64,000 bases of DNA from positions 57,269 through 121,268 of the forward strand of contig JAIWNE010000102.1 of the NCBI GenBank assembly GCA_025331445.1, read 5' to 3'. The position numbers and the translations under genes are program-made. Shown piece after piece: positions 33,056 to 43,594 of the stretch; the stretch's first letter is position 1; each line of letters begins with the position of its first letter. Origin of the DNA: Blakeslea trispora (taxonomy: Eukaryota; Mucoromycota; Mucoromycetes; Mucorales; Choanephoraceae). Below the pieces are notes generated by a model. It did not search any database. It had not been told where the DNA came from and saw nothing but the letters and a program-made list of their open reading frames with translations.

Positions 33056-33942
33056 TAGAGTGCATCTATTTTATGGTCCGAAATTTTTTGCAATTTTTTT
33101 TGACTTTTTTAGAAACGTATAGGGAAGTGGGGACTTGACTTTTTTTCGTTCCTGTTGACACTATTCTGTTCAAAATGTGACTCTCTACAAGATGGTGGAC
33201 GAAAAGTTACAAAAACTTGATTTTTTAAAAAGTGAAATGTCTTCAAAGATGAGTATCTTAAGCAGGGAGGCAAGAATATGTCCTCTTAATTTCACTATAT
33301 CAGCCAATAATATTGCTTCATTTCAAGCGGCGACTGTAGTCATAGTGTAGTACAGAAGACCATCTTAATGTTTGCTTTTGGTGACTTGACAGAATAAACA
33401 GCTTTTCATCTAATTACACTTAAAATGCCAAAAATTTCAAAGCAAAAGCAAAGATTGAGACAAATCAAAGGACTTGGAGCAGCAACCAGAATTTGCCAAT
33501 CAAAAGTCTATCCTTGCAGAAGTCATAGAAGCCAAGGGCATTATTTTCGAGCTGTACCCCAAGTACTATTGTGAATGTAATTGGATTGAACGGTACTGGG
33601 GTGCAGCCAAAAGAGAAGCTCGCCAAGAATGCGACTATTCTTTTGAAGGTCTTAATGGCAACATTGATCGTTTCTTGGACAGTGTCGACCCAGTTGGAGA
33701 AGCTCCCTTGACGATTAGGAGATACTACAACAAGAGCTTCTCCTACGCCCAAGGCAACAATGTTCAAGAGGCCTTTGCTCTTGTGGAGCAATTCTCCAAG
33801 CTCCACAAGTCTCACCGAAAGCTCGGAATTAACCAATAAAAACCATTTCTGACTTTAAATTTATTTATTTGGGTTCGGAGTTTGTAATTCTCGAAAATGT
33901 CCGTTTCTCAAAAAATTCTGATTATAAAATAGATGCACTCTA
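33056..33942 (+). mobile_element. internally deleted Tc1/mariner-like element with TIRs
   Basis: GAGTGCATCTATTTTAT starts at 33058 and returns as a perfect reverse complement ending at 33940. Both are flanked by TA (33056-57, 33941-42), the target duplication of Tc1/mariner/IS630 transposons. Beyond 17 identical bases the ends stay similar (GAAATTTTTTG against GAATTTTTTG). The 883 bp body keeps the 5' leader, a transposase-like ATG and the C-terminal catalytic part, so it is a deletion derivative, not a full element (autonomous members usually exceed 1.3 kb). Confidence 0.87.
33425..33839 (+). pseudogene. transposase remnant (IS630/Tc1-mariner DDE family)
   Basis: An ATG at 33425 opens a basic leader (MPKISKQKQRLRQIKG) that looks like the N-terminus of these transposases. 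It then stops making sense, and a different frame, open from about 33459 to the TAA at 33837-33839, carries the end of the catalytic domain: an LYPKYYCECNWIERYW stretch whose Glu in WIERYW fits the last acidic residue of the DDE triad, then YSFEGL and RRYYNKS. The first two Asp regions are missing. The join is an out-of-frame internal deletion, so no active transposase can be made. Confidence 0.8.
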
Positions 33943-34770
33943 CCGATCCAGAGACTAAAATTTTGTATTACTTCAAGGATATGTCACACCACATTTGGAA
34001 TATTCTTTAATCCCAGTTACTTCCGCTTGGAGTTCAAATTTGGTGCCAATCCCTGAATGCGTTTGAAGATCTGGCTGACTAGCCTTGGTTTTGAATATTA
34101 CATACTCTATTCATACAACTTGATACATATACGCATTGCTTTTGTAAGGGCTTCTAGCATCGATCTTTGCATTCATCTTGCTTAAGATAAGTAGGATGGT
34201 GCAACTCAATTTAGGGTAGAGCAAGGATTTAGTGCTTTTAACTGCTTAGAGAGAATGGTTATCGACTACTTTGTAACGAATAACATGTCATAAACACTTT
34301 TGAATCTAGAATCGCGTTCAAAAAACATTGTAACGATTGTTTTTAGTGCAGTCTTTTTTTTTTTCTTGGGCATAATTCACCTCTGTTTCTTTTGTTATAT
34401 GAGGTGGACAAGCTAGTGTCTTGAATCGTTCATTGTAGTAACACATGAACAATCCATTTTAATTTGAAACTCTAGGTATGGCCATGCTTGAGTGTCTCTT
34501 TGTGGTCGTAATCATCAGATGTTAGGTTGATTAAATAAGGCAGACTTCTATATTTGGTATATATTTTGTCTTGAGATTTGCATGTCAAAGTCTCTTTCTA
34601 AAACAGAAGTAGCTTCTTTTCAGTTATGTCTATCTGCTGCTAAATAGATATGCTGATGTCAATGTTTTGACAGTATCTTTGCTGTCCTTTTTGACTCGAG
34701 CATCATCTATTTTTATTGGTTCAAGATGTGCTCAGCAAGAAAAACACAAAGAATATTTTTTTAGGCTGAT

Positions 34771-34805
<35 letters not shown>

Positions 34806-35442
34806 ATTTGGTAGCAGAAACAGGATATGAACTTGCTTCAATCATTTACGTTTATTTCGAGAGATTTTCTTTCATTTTTTGAATAGGTAGTTTATTGAGC
34901 TTTGAGTGGCTTACAGGTAATAATACAGCTCATGTCTGAATTAGGCACTACTCTAGAGTAAACTCGCTTCTTGACATGATAGTTTGGCAAAGGCCTCGTG
35001 AGCTTCAGGAATAAAATAAAGGGAGAAAGGGGGGATGACGGATTATTTGAATGAGTTGTTTATACAAATCTTCTGTAAGAGTCAAGAGTAAGAAAGACGT
35101 CATAAGAGAGCTCCAATTATACCAAGTTTTCCTATCATCTGTGTTCAACCAAGTAAGAAGAGAGCGTAACAGTACTTGGACATTCTTGGGTAGCTGTGCA
35201 ATGTACGAAATTTTTCTCTTATCTGATTGGAAAGTGCCTAGTCGTGAAGTCTTGTGGCGTTGGCTGTTGTCCTACCATTGATAGCATGAACGATGCGCAC
35301 ATACCAAGTAACCAAAAGTAGATGATATCACTGTAAGAACAGAGCTTATTTTCTTTTAGTTCTTTTTCTTGTTTTACTTTCTTTCATTTTTCTTTTTTTT
35401 TTTTTTTCTTTAACTGAAGCAATTCCAATCTATAAATTCACA
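33943..35442. other. intergenic, with poly-T and no supported exon
   Basis: Holds a 31-base T run at 34773-34803 and an unrecognised 76-codon open frame (35051-35281) without splice partners. A T-rich leader at 35390-35412 precedes the next ATG. Confidence 0.5.
34773..34803. repeat. poly-T run, 31 bases
   Basis: Uninterrupted T homopolymer in intergenic DNA. No retroposed copy is recognised beside it. Confidence 0.85.
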
Positions 35443-36192
35443 ATGTTCAATAGTATTAAACATTATTTAACTGGTCACCATTATAACAGTCAAGATCAAT
35501 ACTCGGATTATGATGATGCACTAAGGTCCAGCGATATCAATTGGCGACATCAGAGAAATGATCATGTCAGGAATTGGTTAAATGACATGAATGGGGTACC
35601 CCAACAAGACTATGACCATCACAAAAAAGGTTCTTTTTGGAAACGCTCAAAACATCGACAATATATGGAAGATCAAACAAAGCTCTTTCAAAATCAAAGT
35701 CATCGCTTAAATCGAGTTCGAAGTATGTCTTCCTTTTTCAACCCTCAATATGATGAAGCGCGACGTCAGCGTCGTAATTCTTTACCGGGCAACCCATACT
35801 TTTCTTCGGGTCATCGTCCTTATGGGTATTTTCAAGAAGGAATGAGAAACCATGTGATGTATCCTCTGATGGATGCTATGGCAGGAGCTGCCACTCATGC
35901 TATAGGTGATATGGTTGGCTATCATCAGCATCAACAGAATGGTCCTCATAGATATTCTTATGGTAGTCATAATGGAAGTAGCAATGGTAGTTATATACCG
36001 CATCACAGACAATATAACACCTATCCTTTCTATCAAGATGGGCTACAGTCTTATTATCAACACGATCCTTATTTCAGACAATATGGGATGCTCAAAGATC
36101 AACAGTTAATGCAACCCTATGATGCCTTCAATGGCTATTACCCTTATAACAACCATCAGCGTTCCAGCCTAAGAAGACTGTTTAGATCATGA
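35443..36192 (+). CDS. unknown His/Tyr/Gln/Asn-rich protein
   Basis: Single-exon gene of 249 residues with no domain I recognise. Residues 1-110 are charged and mixed, with two basic-Ser sites, RVRSMS (about 93) and RRNSLP (about 111), that look like PKA or 14-3-3-type sites. A small hydrophobic patch (MDAMAGAATHAIGDMVGY, about 143-160) follows. The last 90 residues are dominated by Tyr, His, Gln, Asn and Ser with many YxxY spacings, the composition of prion-like, phase-separating tails, ending in basic SSLRRLFRS. The upstream T-rich leader, clean stop and convergent spacing (237 bp) to the MAPKKK gene support a real gene. Function unknown; probably a lineage-specific protein. Confidence 0.68.
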   Translation: MFNSIKHYLTGHHYNSQDQYSDYDDALRSSDINWRHQRNDHVRNWLNDMNGVPQQDYDHHKKGSFWKRSKHRQYMEDQTKLFQNQSHRLNRVRSMSSFFNPQYDEARRQRRNSLPGNPYFSSGHRPYGYFQEGMRNHVMYPLMDAMAGAATHAIGDMVGYHQHQQNGPHRYSYGSHNGSSNGSYIPHHRQYNTYPFYQDGLQSYYQHDPYFRQYGMLKDQQLMQPYDAFNGYYPYNNHQRSSLRRLFRS

Positions 36193-36429
36193 TAACAGAA
36201 ATCAACAGAAAAGCATGTTTTAAGATCTACTTGATTAAACTTTTTTTTTTTTTAATATACAATCAGGCTTTCTTTTTCTCTTTTATTGTGTGTATTAGGT
36301 GAGTTGAAAGTAATAAGGAAGGTTAGTGCGAAAATATTGAAGGAAATGCTTGGATGAAATTAAGTGAGTGAGGGAAGTTCTCTTTAAGAAAAAAAAATAG
36401 GTAGGTGTATGTATCTTGTAATAATTATA

Positions 36430-39400
36430 TTAAGGTTGCTCTTTTGAAGCAAGTTGTAATCTTTTAGAAGCCCTTCGCTCAATTTCTGCCTTCTTCATGT
36501 ATTTCTATCAACGAAATGCCCTTAGTTTACTTTTAAAAAGAATGTTTTTTTGTTCTAAAGTTTACCTTGAATTCGAATGTTGGATCATGTTGAACGAATG
36601 GGTGTTTTGATAGTTGCTCTGCAGTAGGTCTATCTTCTGGATTACTGCAAGACAAAAAAAAAAGGGAATTTAAAATCAATACAACCACGTCAAACTAAGG
36701 TATTACTTACATGGTGAAACATTTAGAAAGGAAATCCTTGACATCGTCATTGAGGTCTTCAGGAATAGGAGGTGCTTGATATTTACCAAGACTGTAAAGT
36801 GCTGCCAACATATTCAGATCGAGCCAAGGGTGATTACCTGTCAGCATCTCAATGACGGTACAGCCTAGACTCCAGATATCCACCTTTGCATTATAGTTTG
36901 TTCCTTTCACTACTTCAGGTGCCATCCAAAACACAGTACCACGCATGACGGAATTATTTGAATGAGGATCATAGGCTTTGTCTTGTCCACTTAGTTTGGA
37001 TAAGCCAAAGTCAGTGATTTTGCAGACACCATTTTGATCCAACAAAATGTTACCTGCCTTAATATCCTGTATTCAAAACAAAGATGATCAGGTTTCACCC
37101 TTTCTTCTCTTTAGATGCCATACTACTTACTCTGTGCAAAATATTACGATTGTGAAGGTAAGCTAAACCCATCAAGATTTGCTGTGTCAAGAAGCGAACA
37201 AGCGGCTCTTCAAATTGACCTGTCTTGCTTAGGCAAGATGCTATACTGCCACCAGGTACATATTCTAAAAAGATATTGATATGTCCTTCCTCTTCATCCA
37301 CATCATAACCAAGATACTGCACAATGTATTCGTTGTCTAAGTCTTCTAATAAAGAAATTTCTCGGAACAGGGCATCTTTCATTTCACGCATCTGAGGATT
37401 TGCATAATCCGCCTTTGTGGTTGGTAAATCAACTTGCTTAACAGCAATCCATTCACCTGCTTCCACATTCAAGGCGTGATAAACACGTCCAAACGATCCC
37501 TTGCCAATCAGTTCACCACGAATCCATTGCAGTTTCTTGGACTTGGGCTTACTGCTATCAGAAGACACATCAATTGATTTCATTCCTGGTTTCACTTGTT
37601 CTACTGCTCGATGCCACATCTTTGTACTGCGACGACGCATCAGGTTATTGTTGGCCCGAATAACGTTGAATGCATTTCTCCAGTTACGATGGGCTTCATT
37701 AGCCACATAACGAATGGATTTCTTATGAGCACCAAGTCGTCGACCAGGAGGCAAGGCAGTTACCATTGTTGCACCATCAACACCAGGTACACCAGGTACT
37801 GCTTGGCTAACATGAGGCGAGTTCTTTTGAGCGGTGCCCTGGATGGTGCTTGATGATGAACCAACTGGTTGTGGTGCATCTACAAGGATTTCCTTGTCCA
37901 AATCATGGCCAGGTAAATACTTGTCAATGTTTTTGTAAAGACGTTCAACAGTAGGACGCTCTGCCCAATTTTCTTCATCACTTGTTGCAGCTGAAGGAGA
38001 AGATAAAGGCGTTGTACTACGATCGTTTGAGGAAGAAGTATCAATGGTCAACTGCTGTGCAGACTGAGGATGATGATCTATCACCACTGGAGGTGGAGAA
38101 GGTGATGATGATGAAAGTTGGCCAGGATGATTTTCAATGCCTTCTTCTGCAGCTGGCGCGCTGGCTGTGCTTTCATTGTCATCTTGATCTACCACTGGGT
38201 TCATGGCAAATCTAACACCGCGTCCATTGGATTCCTTATTGTTCATTATACTTGGATGCAAGTCAAGGTTCTCGGAACCAAATGTGAGCCCGCTTTCATT
38301 TTCTTCTTCCGTTTGATCTTTCTTCTCTTCATACTGACAATCGTCTCTCCCCTCTTCTGCCTGTTCCTCTTCATTGGTTTCCTCTTTTGAATTTTCTACT
38401 GTCATTGGCTGTCCTTGACTGACATAGGTGTTACTTGTTCCTTCACTTTTGGAAGATTTTGGAGCAACAGCCCATAAGGAGACAGCTTCCTTTTGAGTGG
38501 ATTCACTCTTTGAGGGTTGAAGTGAAGGCTGAGTTGGAGGAACAGCCCAGAGCGAGGCAGGCTCTTTGGTTGTCTCACTCTTGGATGGTGTTGGTTGAGG
38601 TGGTACTGCCCAAAGTGAAGGTGGCTCCTTCTTCTTGACAGGCTGTGGTGAAGATGAGGGTGAGGAGGCTGTAGCGGATGGGTTTGTGGCATTTGATGAA
38701 GAAGAGGAAGGAGGCACTGCCCAGAGTGAAACTGCTTCTTTCTTTGGAGATTCATTTTTTGGTGCCTGCGTAGGTGGAACTGCCCATAAAGATACTTGTT
38801 CCTTCTTTGCCGGTTCGTTCTGACGAACAGAAGAAGGGGGCACTGCCCAAAGTGAAGGAAGGGGATCTTTACGCGATTCACTCTTGGTAGAGAGTGGCCG
38901 AGGCTGTTGCTGAGAGGGTACTGTCTCACTCTTGGAGGCAACATGCTGTACTTGAGGAGCCACTGCCCAGAGCGACACAGAAGGTTTATAAGTCTCACGT
39001 GTCTGTGAGGAGTTAGAGGATGAGGAGGAAACAGAAGAGGCCTCTTGATGCACAGGCCACAATCCATTGGCTGGTGGATGACCTAAATCGATAGAAGAAG
39101 CAGAGGCAGTGCTTCTATGCAAAGAAGGTCCTTCTTTAACACGCAATCGACTTGCTTCGTCCGTCACATCCACTGAAGCCTTACGTGTACGATCAAAATA
39201 GCTCTGCTCGTTATTTTCTTCTTGAGGCGAGTTGGCAAATCGGTCCGTATTGGAAGTTGTATTCGTAAATAATCGATTGCTATTCGACTCTTGTTCTTTA
39301 ACATAATTCGTACTCATGGATCGAGCAGGTTCTGGGTAATATTGCCTATACACGAGTGTAAGAATGAAGCTCTTGAAAGAGAGAAAGACAAGGGTTTTTT

Positions 39401-40800
39401 TTTTTTACCTAGAGTAACTTGTTCCTTTAACTGCAAAATCTTGGAAAGTAGTGCCGTCTTGTGTATATGATCTATAGCGCTCCAATGGCTTACTCTCATT
39501 TTTGACAGGTTTGACCAAAATACGATTGGTGGCTGTATGATCTGATATCTGACAAAGATGTGAAAGTTCACTGTCTGTCAAAGGCACTAAGATCCAGCCC
39601 CAAAAACAACTGATTCAGTCTTCTTTCTCTAGTATATTAAACTCCCTTTCATGTATGGCTTACCTGAATTCTTTCCATTTTCGTGATAAAACAAATATCT
39701 CTCACAACTGCCCTCAAGACTTAATTTTCTCAATATCGAATTTTTGATTAAGCGAGGATCATGCATGCCTGAGACTTGAAGACTATGAAATGTATCCGAG
39801 TCTTTAGTGACATGAATGTTCTGTTGTGGTGGTTGTGGTGGCAATGGCACTGGATGGTCCTAATTGTTAGAGACTTTTAGCTTTTCTCTCTTTCTCTCTT
39901 TCTCTCTTTCTCTCTTTCTCTCTTTCTCTCTTTCTCTCTTTCTCTCTTTCTCTCTATGATTTCCAACCTACCAAATGTTTAGTAGTGGCTACAGGTGGTC
40001 TCCGTCTAACAAATTTCCATGCACCATCATTCTCAGTTGCTCGAAAACTATTATTGCCATTTGGATTATGTCGAGCATTTGTATTTATTGGATATCGACT
40101 GCTGTTTGGTACAGGTGTATTGTTGATTGCGTTTACATTGATATTGGCTGCACTTCTGCCAACAGTAGCATTGGGAGCCACAAACGTGCGTGAAGGTATA
40201 AATGTCTTCATCCAATCCAACACTTGTTCATTATTAGATGAGGTTCTCTCAGGTATAAGTGGAACAGAAGAATCTGAAGGTTGATGAAGGTGAGTATGAG
40301 GATGATACCGGGAATTTGTATTATAGCGAGCATTCAGGCTACCATTGTTGCTCATGTTGGGTTGTGTGCGTGATGGGTAATTATAGTATGATGGCTGTGA
40401 TTGTTGTTCATCATTCTAAAAATAAATCCATAGAGTGGATATGAGTCAAGAGAGGAAAAAGATACGATAGAGAGTGGATTATTACTGTTTTTAGTGCCCT
40501 AACAGCGTGTACTAGCCTACGCTTTTCGCTATAAGAAAGCGATATATCGTTCGGTAATGACATCAAAAAGGGAAAACTAAGGTCTAGAAATACTTTGCCA
40601 CAGATATGGTTTGCTGTTTCAAGAGAGAAATATCAGATTTGCCAATAAGGACAGCGAAAGACAAGTGATGATTTACCTCGAAACACTTCGATGACAGGTT
40701 TAAAGTCGTTTGCATCAAGCCAACGAACCACCCTTTCCATCGGCCAATCGTGTCCATAGTAATCTGACTGCGAGGAAGATGTTTGGCTTTCATATGCCAT
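36430..40800 (-). CDS. BCK1: Bck1-like MAP kinase kinase kinase
   Basis: Nine exons (40800-40677, 40613-40486, 40415-39972, 39859-39664, 39586-39409, 39345-37131, 37066-36711, 36644-36566, 36504-36430), giving 1264 residues. An N-terminal SAM-like domain (about 20-80: VVRWLDANDF ... FLDL ... EKRRLVHAV) is followed by a long disordered region, a conserved patch near 255-300 (IKNSILRKLSLEG) as in Bck1/Mkh1 proteins, seven SLWAV repeats (about 480-670), and a C-terminal STE11-class kinase (about 963-1232): GKGSFGRVY, IAVKQV, HRDIKAGN, DFGLSKL, MAPEVV. This layout fits the MAPKKK of the cell wall integrity cascade downstream of Rho1/Pkc1. The HRD motif is interrupted by a phase 0 intron after HR. 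Intron 3 (112 nt) is swollen by a CTCTCTTT array. Confidence 0.9.
38461..38976 (-). repeat. seven in-frame SLWAV(P/A)P repeats in the Bck1-like protein
   Basis: Seven copies of SLWAV followed by AP or PP are spaced about 20-40 residues apart, joined by Ser/Lys/Glu/Pro-rich linkers such as KSE, KKE and TQ. An eighth, degenerate copy (GLWPVHQ) lies upstream near 39050-39068. Codon use differs between copies while the motif is exact, which suggests selection on the peptide rather than recent DNA slippage. Confidence 0.9.
39885..39955. repeat. CTCTCTTT array inside a Bck1 intron
   Basis: About eight CTCTCTTT units. On the gene strand it is a purine-rich (AAAGAGAG)n tract filling most of the 112 nt intron 3, about twice the length of the other introns here. 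Confidence 0.88.
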
Positions 40801-42554
40801 CTTGGCCGAGTGCAACAGAGGGAATGTGTTGAGTTCTTATAAGCTGAAAGAGTTTCGAGAAAAAAAAAAAAAAGAAAAAAAAAGAGAGAAAATAATAATA
40901 AAAAAGAGTGAGGGGGAAAGAAAGGAAAAAAATAGACCGAGAAAAAAAATGAAAGAAACCGAAAAAAAAAAACTGACACTTTTCGTTTGGAAGACATCTA
41001 CACATCAATTATTTGTTTCAAGAATGATGTTGTGCTTACTTTTTCACCACTCTATTTTTGAATACCAATCACGCTGAAGCTGGTTGTACAATGCTTCTAA
41101 ACGCTCAGCCATCTTTACCAAACCCCTATAAGGATTTTGACGGATATTCAAATCACAACATATTGTTTTCCACATACACACACTCTCTCTTGACAATAGA
41201 TGGAGTTACGACCAATACATCACTTTTTCTTGTAGAAGGATGCATTTCAAGGTAGCGTCAGACATGAAGAAGTTTTTTTCTTTTTTATAGTCAAGATGCT
41301 GATGCTAGATATGGCATTTTTATCCCATTTGTGTTGTAAGTTGTATCTAGTAAGTTTACTTGACAAAAAGAATTGTTGTTTATTGACTAGAGCTAGAACC
41401 GAGAAAGAAGAAGAGGGGGGAAGATATGAGAAGCCCCTTTTGAGAGATTATATGGTAGTATGGATTATAAGTAGTTGCATATCAACTGTCAGTCGCTCTT
41501 TTCTTTTCAGTTGAGTAGTAACTAAACATGCTAACAGACTTGCTCAAGTACAACTAAAGATTTTCTGGATACATTTATTTTCTCCAAGTGCATTTGCTCA
41601 TGCTGGATCAAAGTCAAAATAAGAACAGAATGATACACTAACTTAGTGCTCTGATAGAGAAAACTGTAAATGTGATGAGAGCCTTAAGCCATCTATATCA
41701 GATCAGTCTCCACAAACATAACCAGAATATTTGAAAGAGGTGGAATACAGCTAAAGAGAACAAGCATGTTTTTTATCTCTTTGAATAGCAAAGCGAATTT
41801 TATCTCGACAAAGCTGCATTCTCTGATTTCTCGAAAAGTTAATTATCCTTTGCAAAGTCAACTAGTGTACGCTTTTTCGTTAGCTTGTTATCAACACTGA
41901 ATGAGTGGAGATACAGTAAGTTGCTAAATAAGAGGTGTTGGATATAAGAGTATGCTCGATGTACATGTGCAATTCTTTGAACTTATAATCGTTTCAAGCG
42001 CCAAAAACGCCATTCAATTGAAGAGCATATAAAACAAGAGTAGTATTTCTCGAGAACATAAACACTGTTAGATAAGACAATTATTATAGGTAGAAGATAC
42101 TTTATGGTAATCAAAGAAAAGAGTATCATCTTGCCATGATTTAGAATGATTTCTGAGTTCATTAACATTTCGAGTGTGACAGTGAAAAACGGCACGCCTA
42201 TATGGCAACACTGGTAGTAAAGTCCTTTTTTTTTTCTAGATGACGATATTCCCTCATTTCATATAGTTTGTTTTAGTTGAATACTTTATGGATTAGTTGG
42301 GTAGCAACAATCTTAATAAACTTTGTTTCTATAAAGTGTCGTCTTTTTTTTTTTTCTTTTTTGAAACAAAAGTTGTACTACCTACTCAATAGCTGTAATG
42401 CAACCACTATTTAGTTGTTTCAGCCAATCAATCTCACTCAATTTATATCTATTTTTTTTTTTTGAAAAGGTGTAAAATTGAATTCCTTCTAAAGTGACAG
42501 TACCTTTTCTTTTTTTTTCTCTCTTTTTTTTTTTATTACTATCCTCCTTGTAGC
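40801..42554. other. intergenic region with dispersed repeat copy
   Basis: The proximal 200 bp upstream of the MAPKKK start is A/G-rich. The 142 bp dispersed repeat lies at 41915-42056. T runs occur near 42228, 42345 and 42510, the last just before the mob2 start. No exon seen. Confidence 0.55.
41915..42056 (-). repeat. 142 bp dispersed repeat, inverted copy
   Basis: Reverse complement of 45650-45791 over 142 positions with one visible mismatch. One end is the palindrome TTCTCGAGAA and the other ends AGTAAGTTGC. It has no open reading frame of note and no evident target duplication. Confidence 0.9.
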
Positions 42555-43484
42555 ATGATGAATTTCTTGGGATTCAGGTAGTTTTGTTATCGTAAATAAG
42601 CTCTGAAAGCAACTAATAAAACACAAGTTTTGGCAAGAAGAGTAGCAAGTCTTCAAAGAAATCGGCGGGATCGTCTTCCTCATCCATCCACAGTCATCAT
42701 GCCAACCTCTCCACCTCTCAACTCTCTTCCAAATCACTTTGCCTTTGTAGCCCATATGTGAATAACATGTTGGTCAAAGGAAACTTCAAGACCATTACAG
42801 AACTACCGAAATATGTTGATATAAACGAATGGCTCGCATTCAACAGTAAGAGGTCGTCCAATCAGAGTCAAAAAGAGAACATTCTCTAATTTTTTTTTTC
42901 TGCAGCATTCGAGTTCTTTAACCATATCAATCTATTCTATGGCTCAATCACCAATTTTTGTACACCTCAGTCATGCCCAACAATGTCTGCTGGTTCAGGG
43001 TAAGGATAAAAGTATTACTATACATGGTCTATGAATTAATAGCCTATCTTTCTAGTGTTGAATATACATGGTCAGATCAAACAACCAAAAAGGCTAGGCT
43101 ACCTGCCTCTCAATATATAGATTATATGACAAGTAGTATAGAAAGCATGCTAAACGACGAATCCCTATTCCCTACCAAGTCAGGTAAGGTCTTGAAAGAA
43201 AAAAAAAATAGAGATTTCTCTGATTCTGTAAAATAGGCCCTGAATTTCCACGTGAGCTGCACTCTATTGTTAAAAAGATGTTTGGACAAATGTTTAGATT
43301 GTTTGCCCACATATACCATGAACACTTTGACAAAATCCTCTGTTTAAACGAAGAGCCACATTTCAACTCGCTATTTGCTCATTTCATATCCTTTGCTAGA
43401 GAGTTTGATTTGCTGGAGAAGCAAGAAATGCAACCATTAAGTGAATTGATCAATATCATGCTTAAGAATGGGGTTATTTGTTAA
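42555..43484 (+). CDS. MOB2: MOB family kinase activator, Mob2 type
   Basis: Five exons (42555-42577, 42628-42845, 42906-42999, 43056-43183, 43237-43484), introns 50-72 nt, giving 236 residues. The tiny first exon encodes MMNFLGF and is joined to a basic Ser-rich leader ([15 protein letters not shown]) typical of fungal Mob2. The Mob core follows: [35 protein letters not shown] (zinc Cys), YTWSD, PLFPTK-like [18 protein letters not shown] (zinc His) and [10 protein letters not shown]. Mob2 binds and activates NDR/LATS-class kinases (Cbk1/Orb6) in hyphal polarity and cell separation; the [16 protein letters not shown] segment favours Mob2 over Mob1. It converges with the MIT gene, stops 110 bp apart. 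Confidence 0.9.
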
Positions 43485-43594
43485 CAATAAAGTAAAAAGA
43501 GAAAAGTGGTCAACCTCCAAGATGTAGTATGTTCATTTGTCTATCTTTTTTCCCCTCATTATCGTCTATTGTTGCACATGTATATATACACTTG

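Noticed and set aside
35051..35281. 76-codon frame (MSCLYKSSVRVK...)
   Set aside because: No recognisable domain, no splice partner, and it sits in an otherwise stop-rich region.
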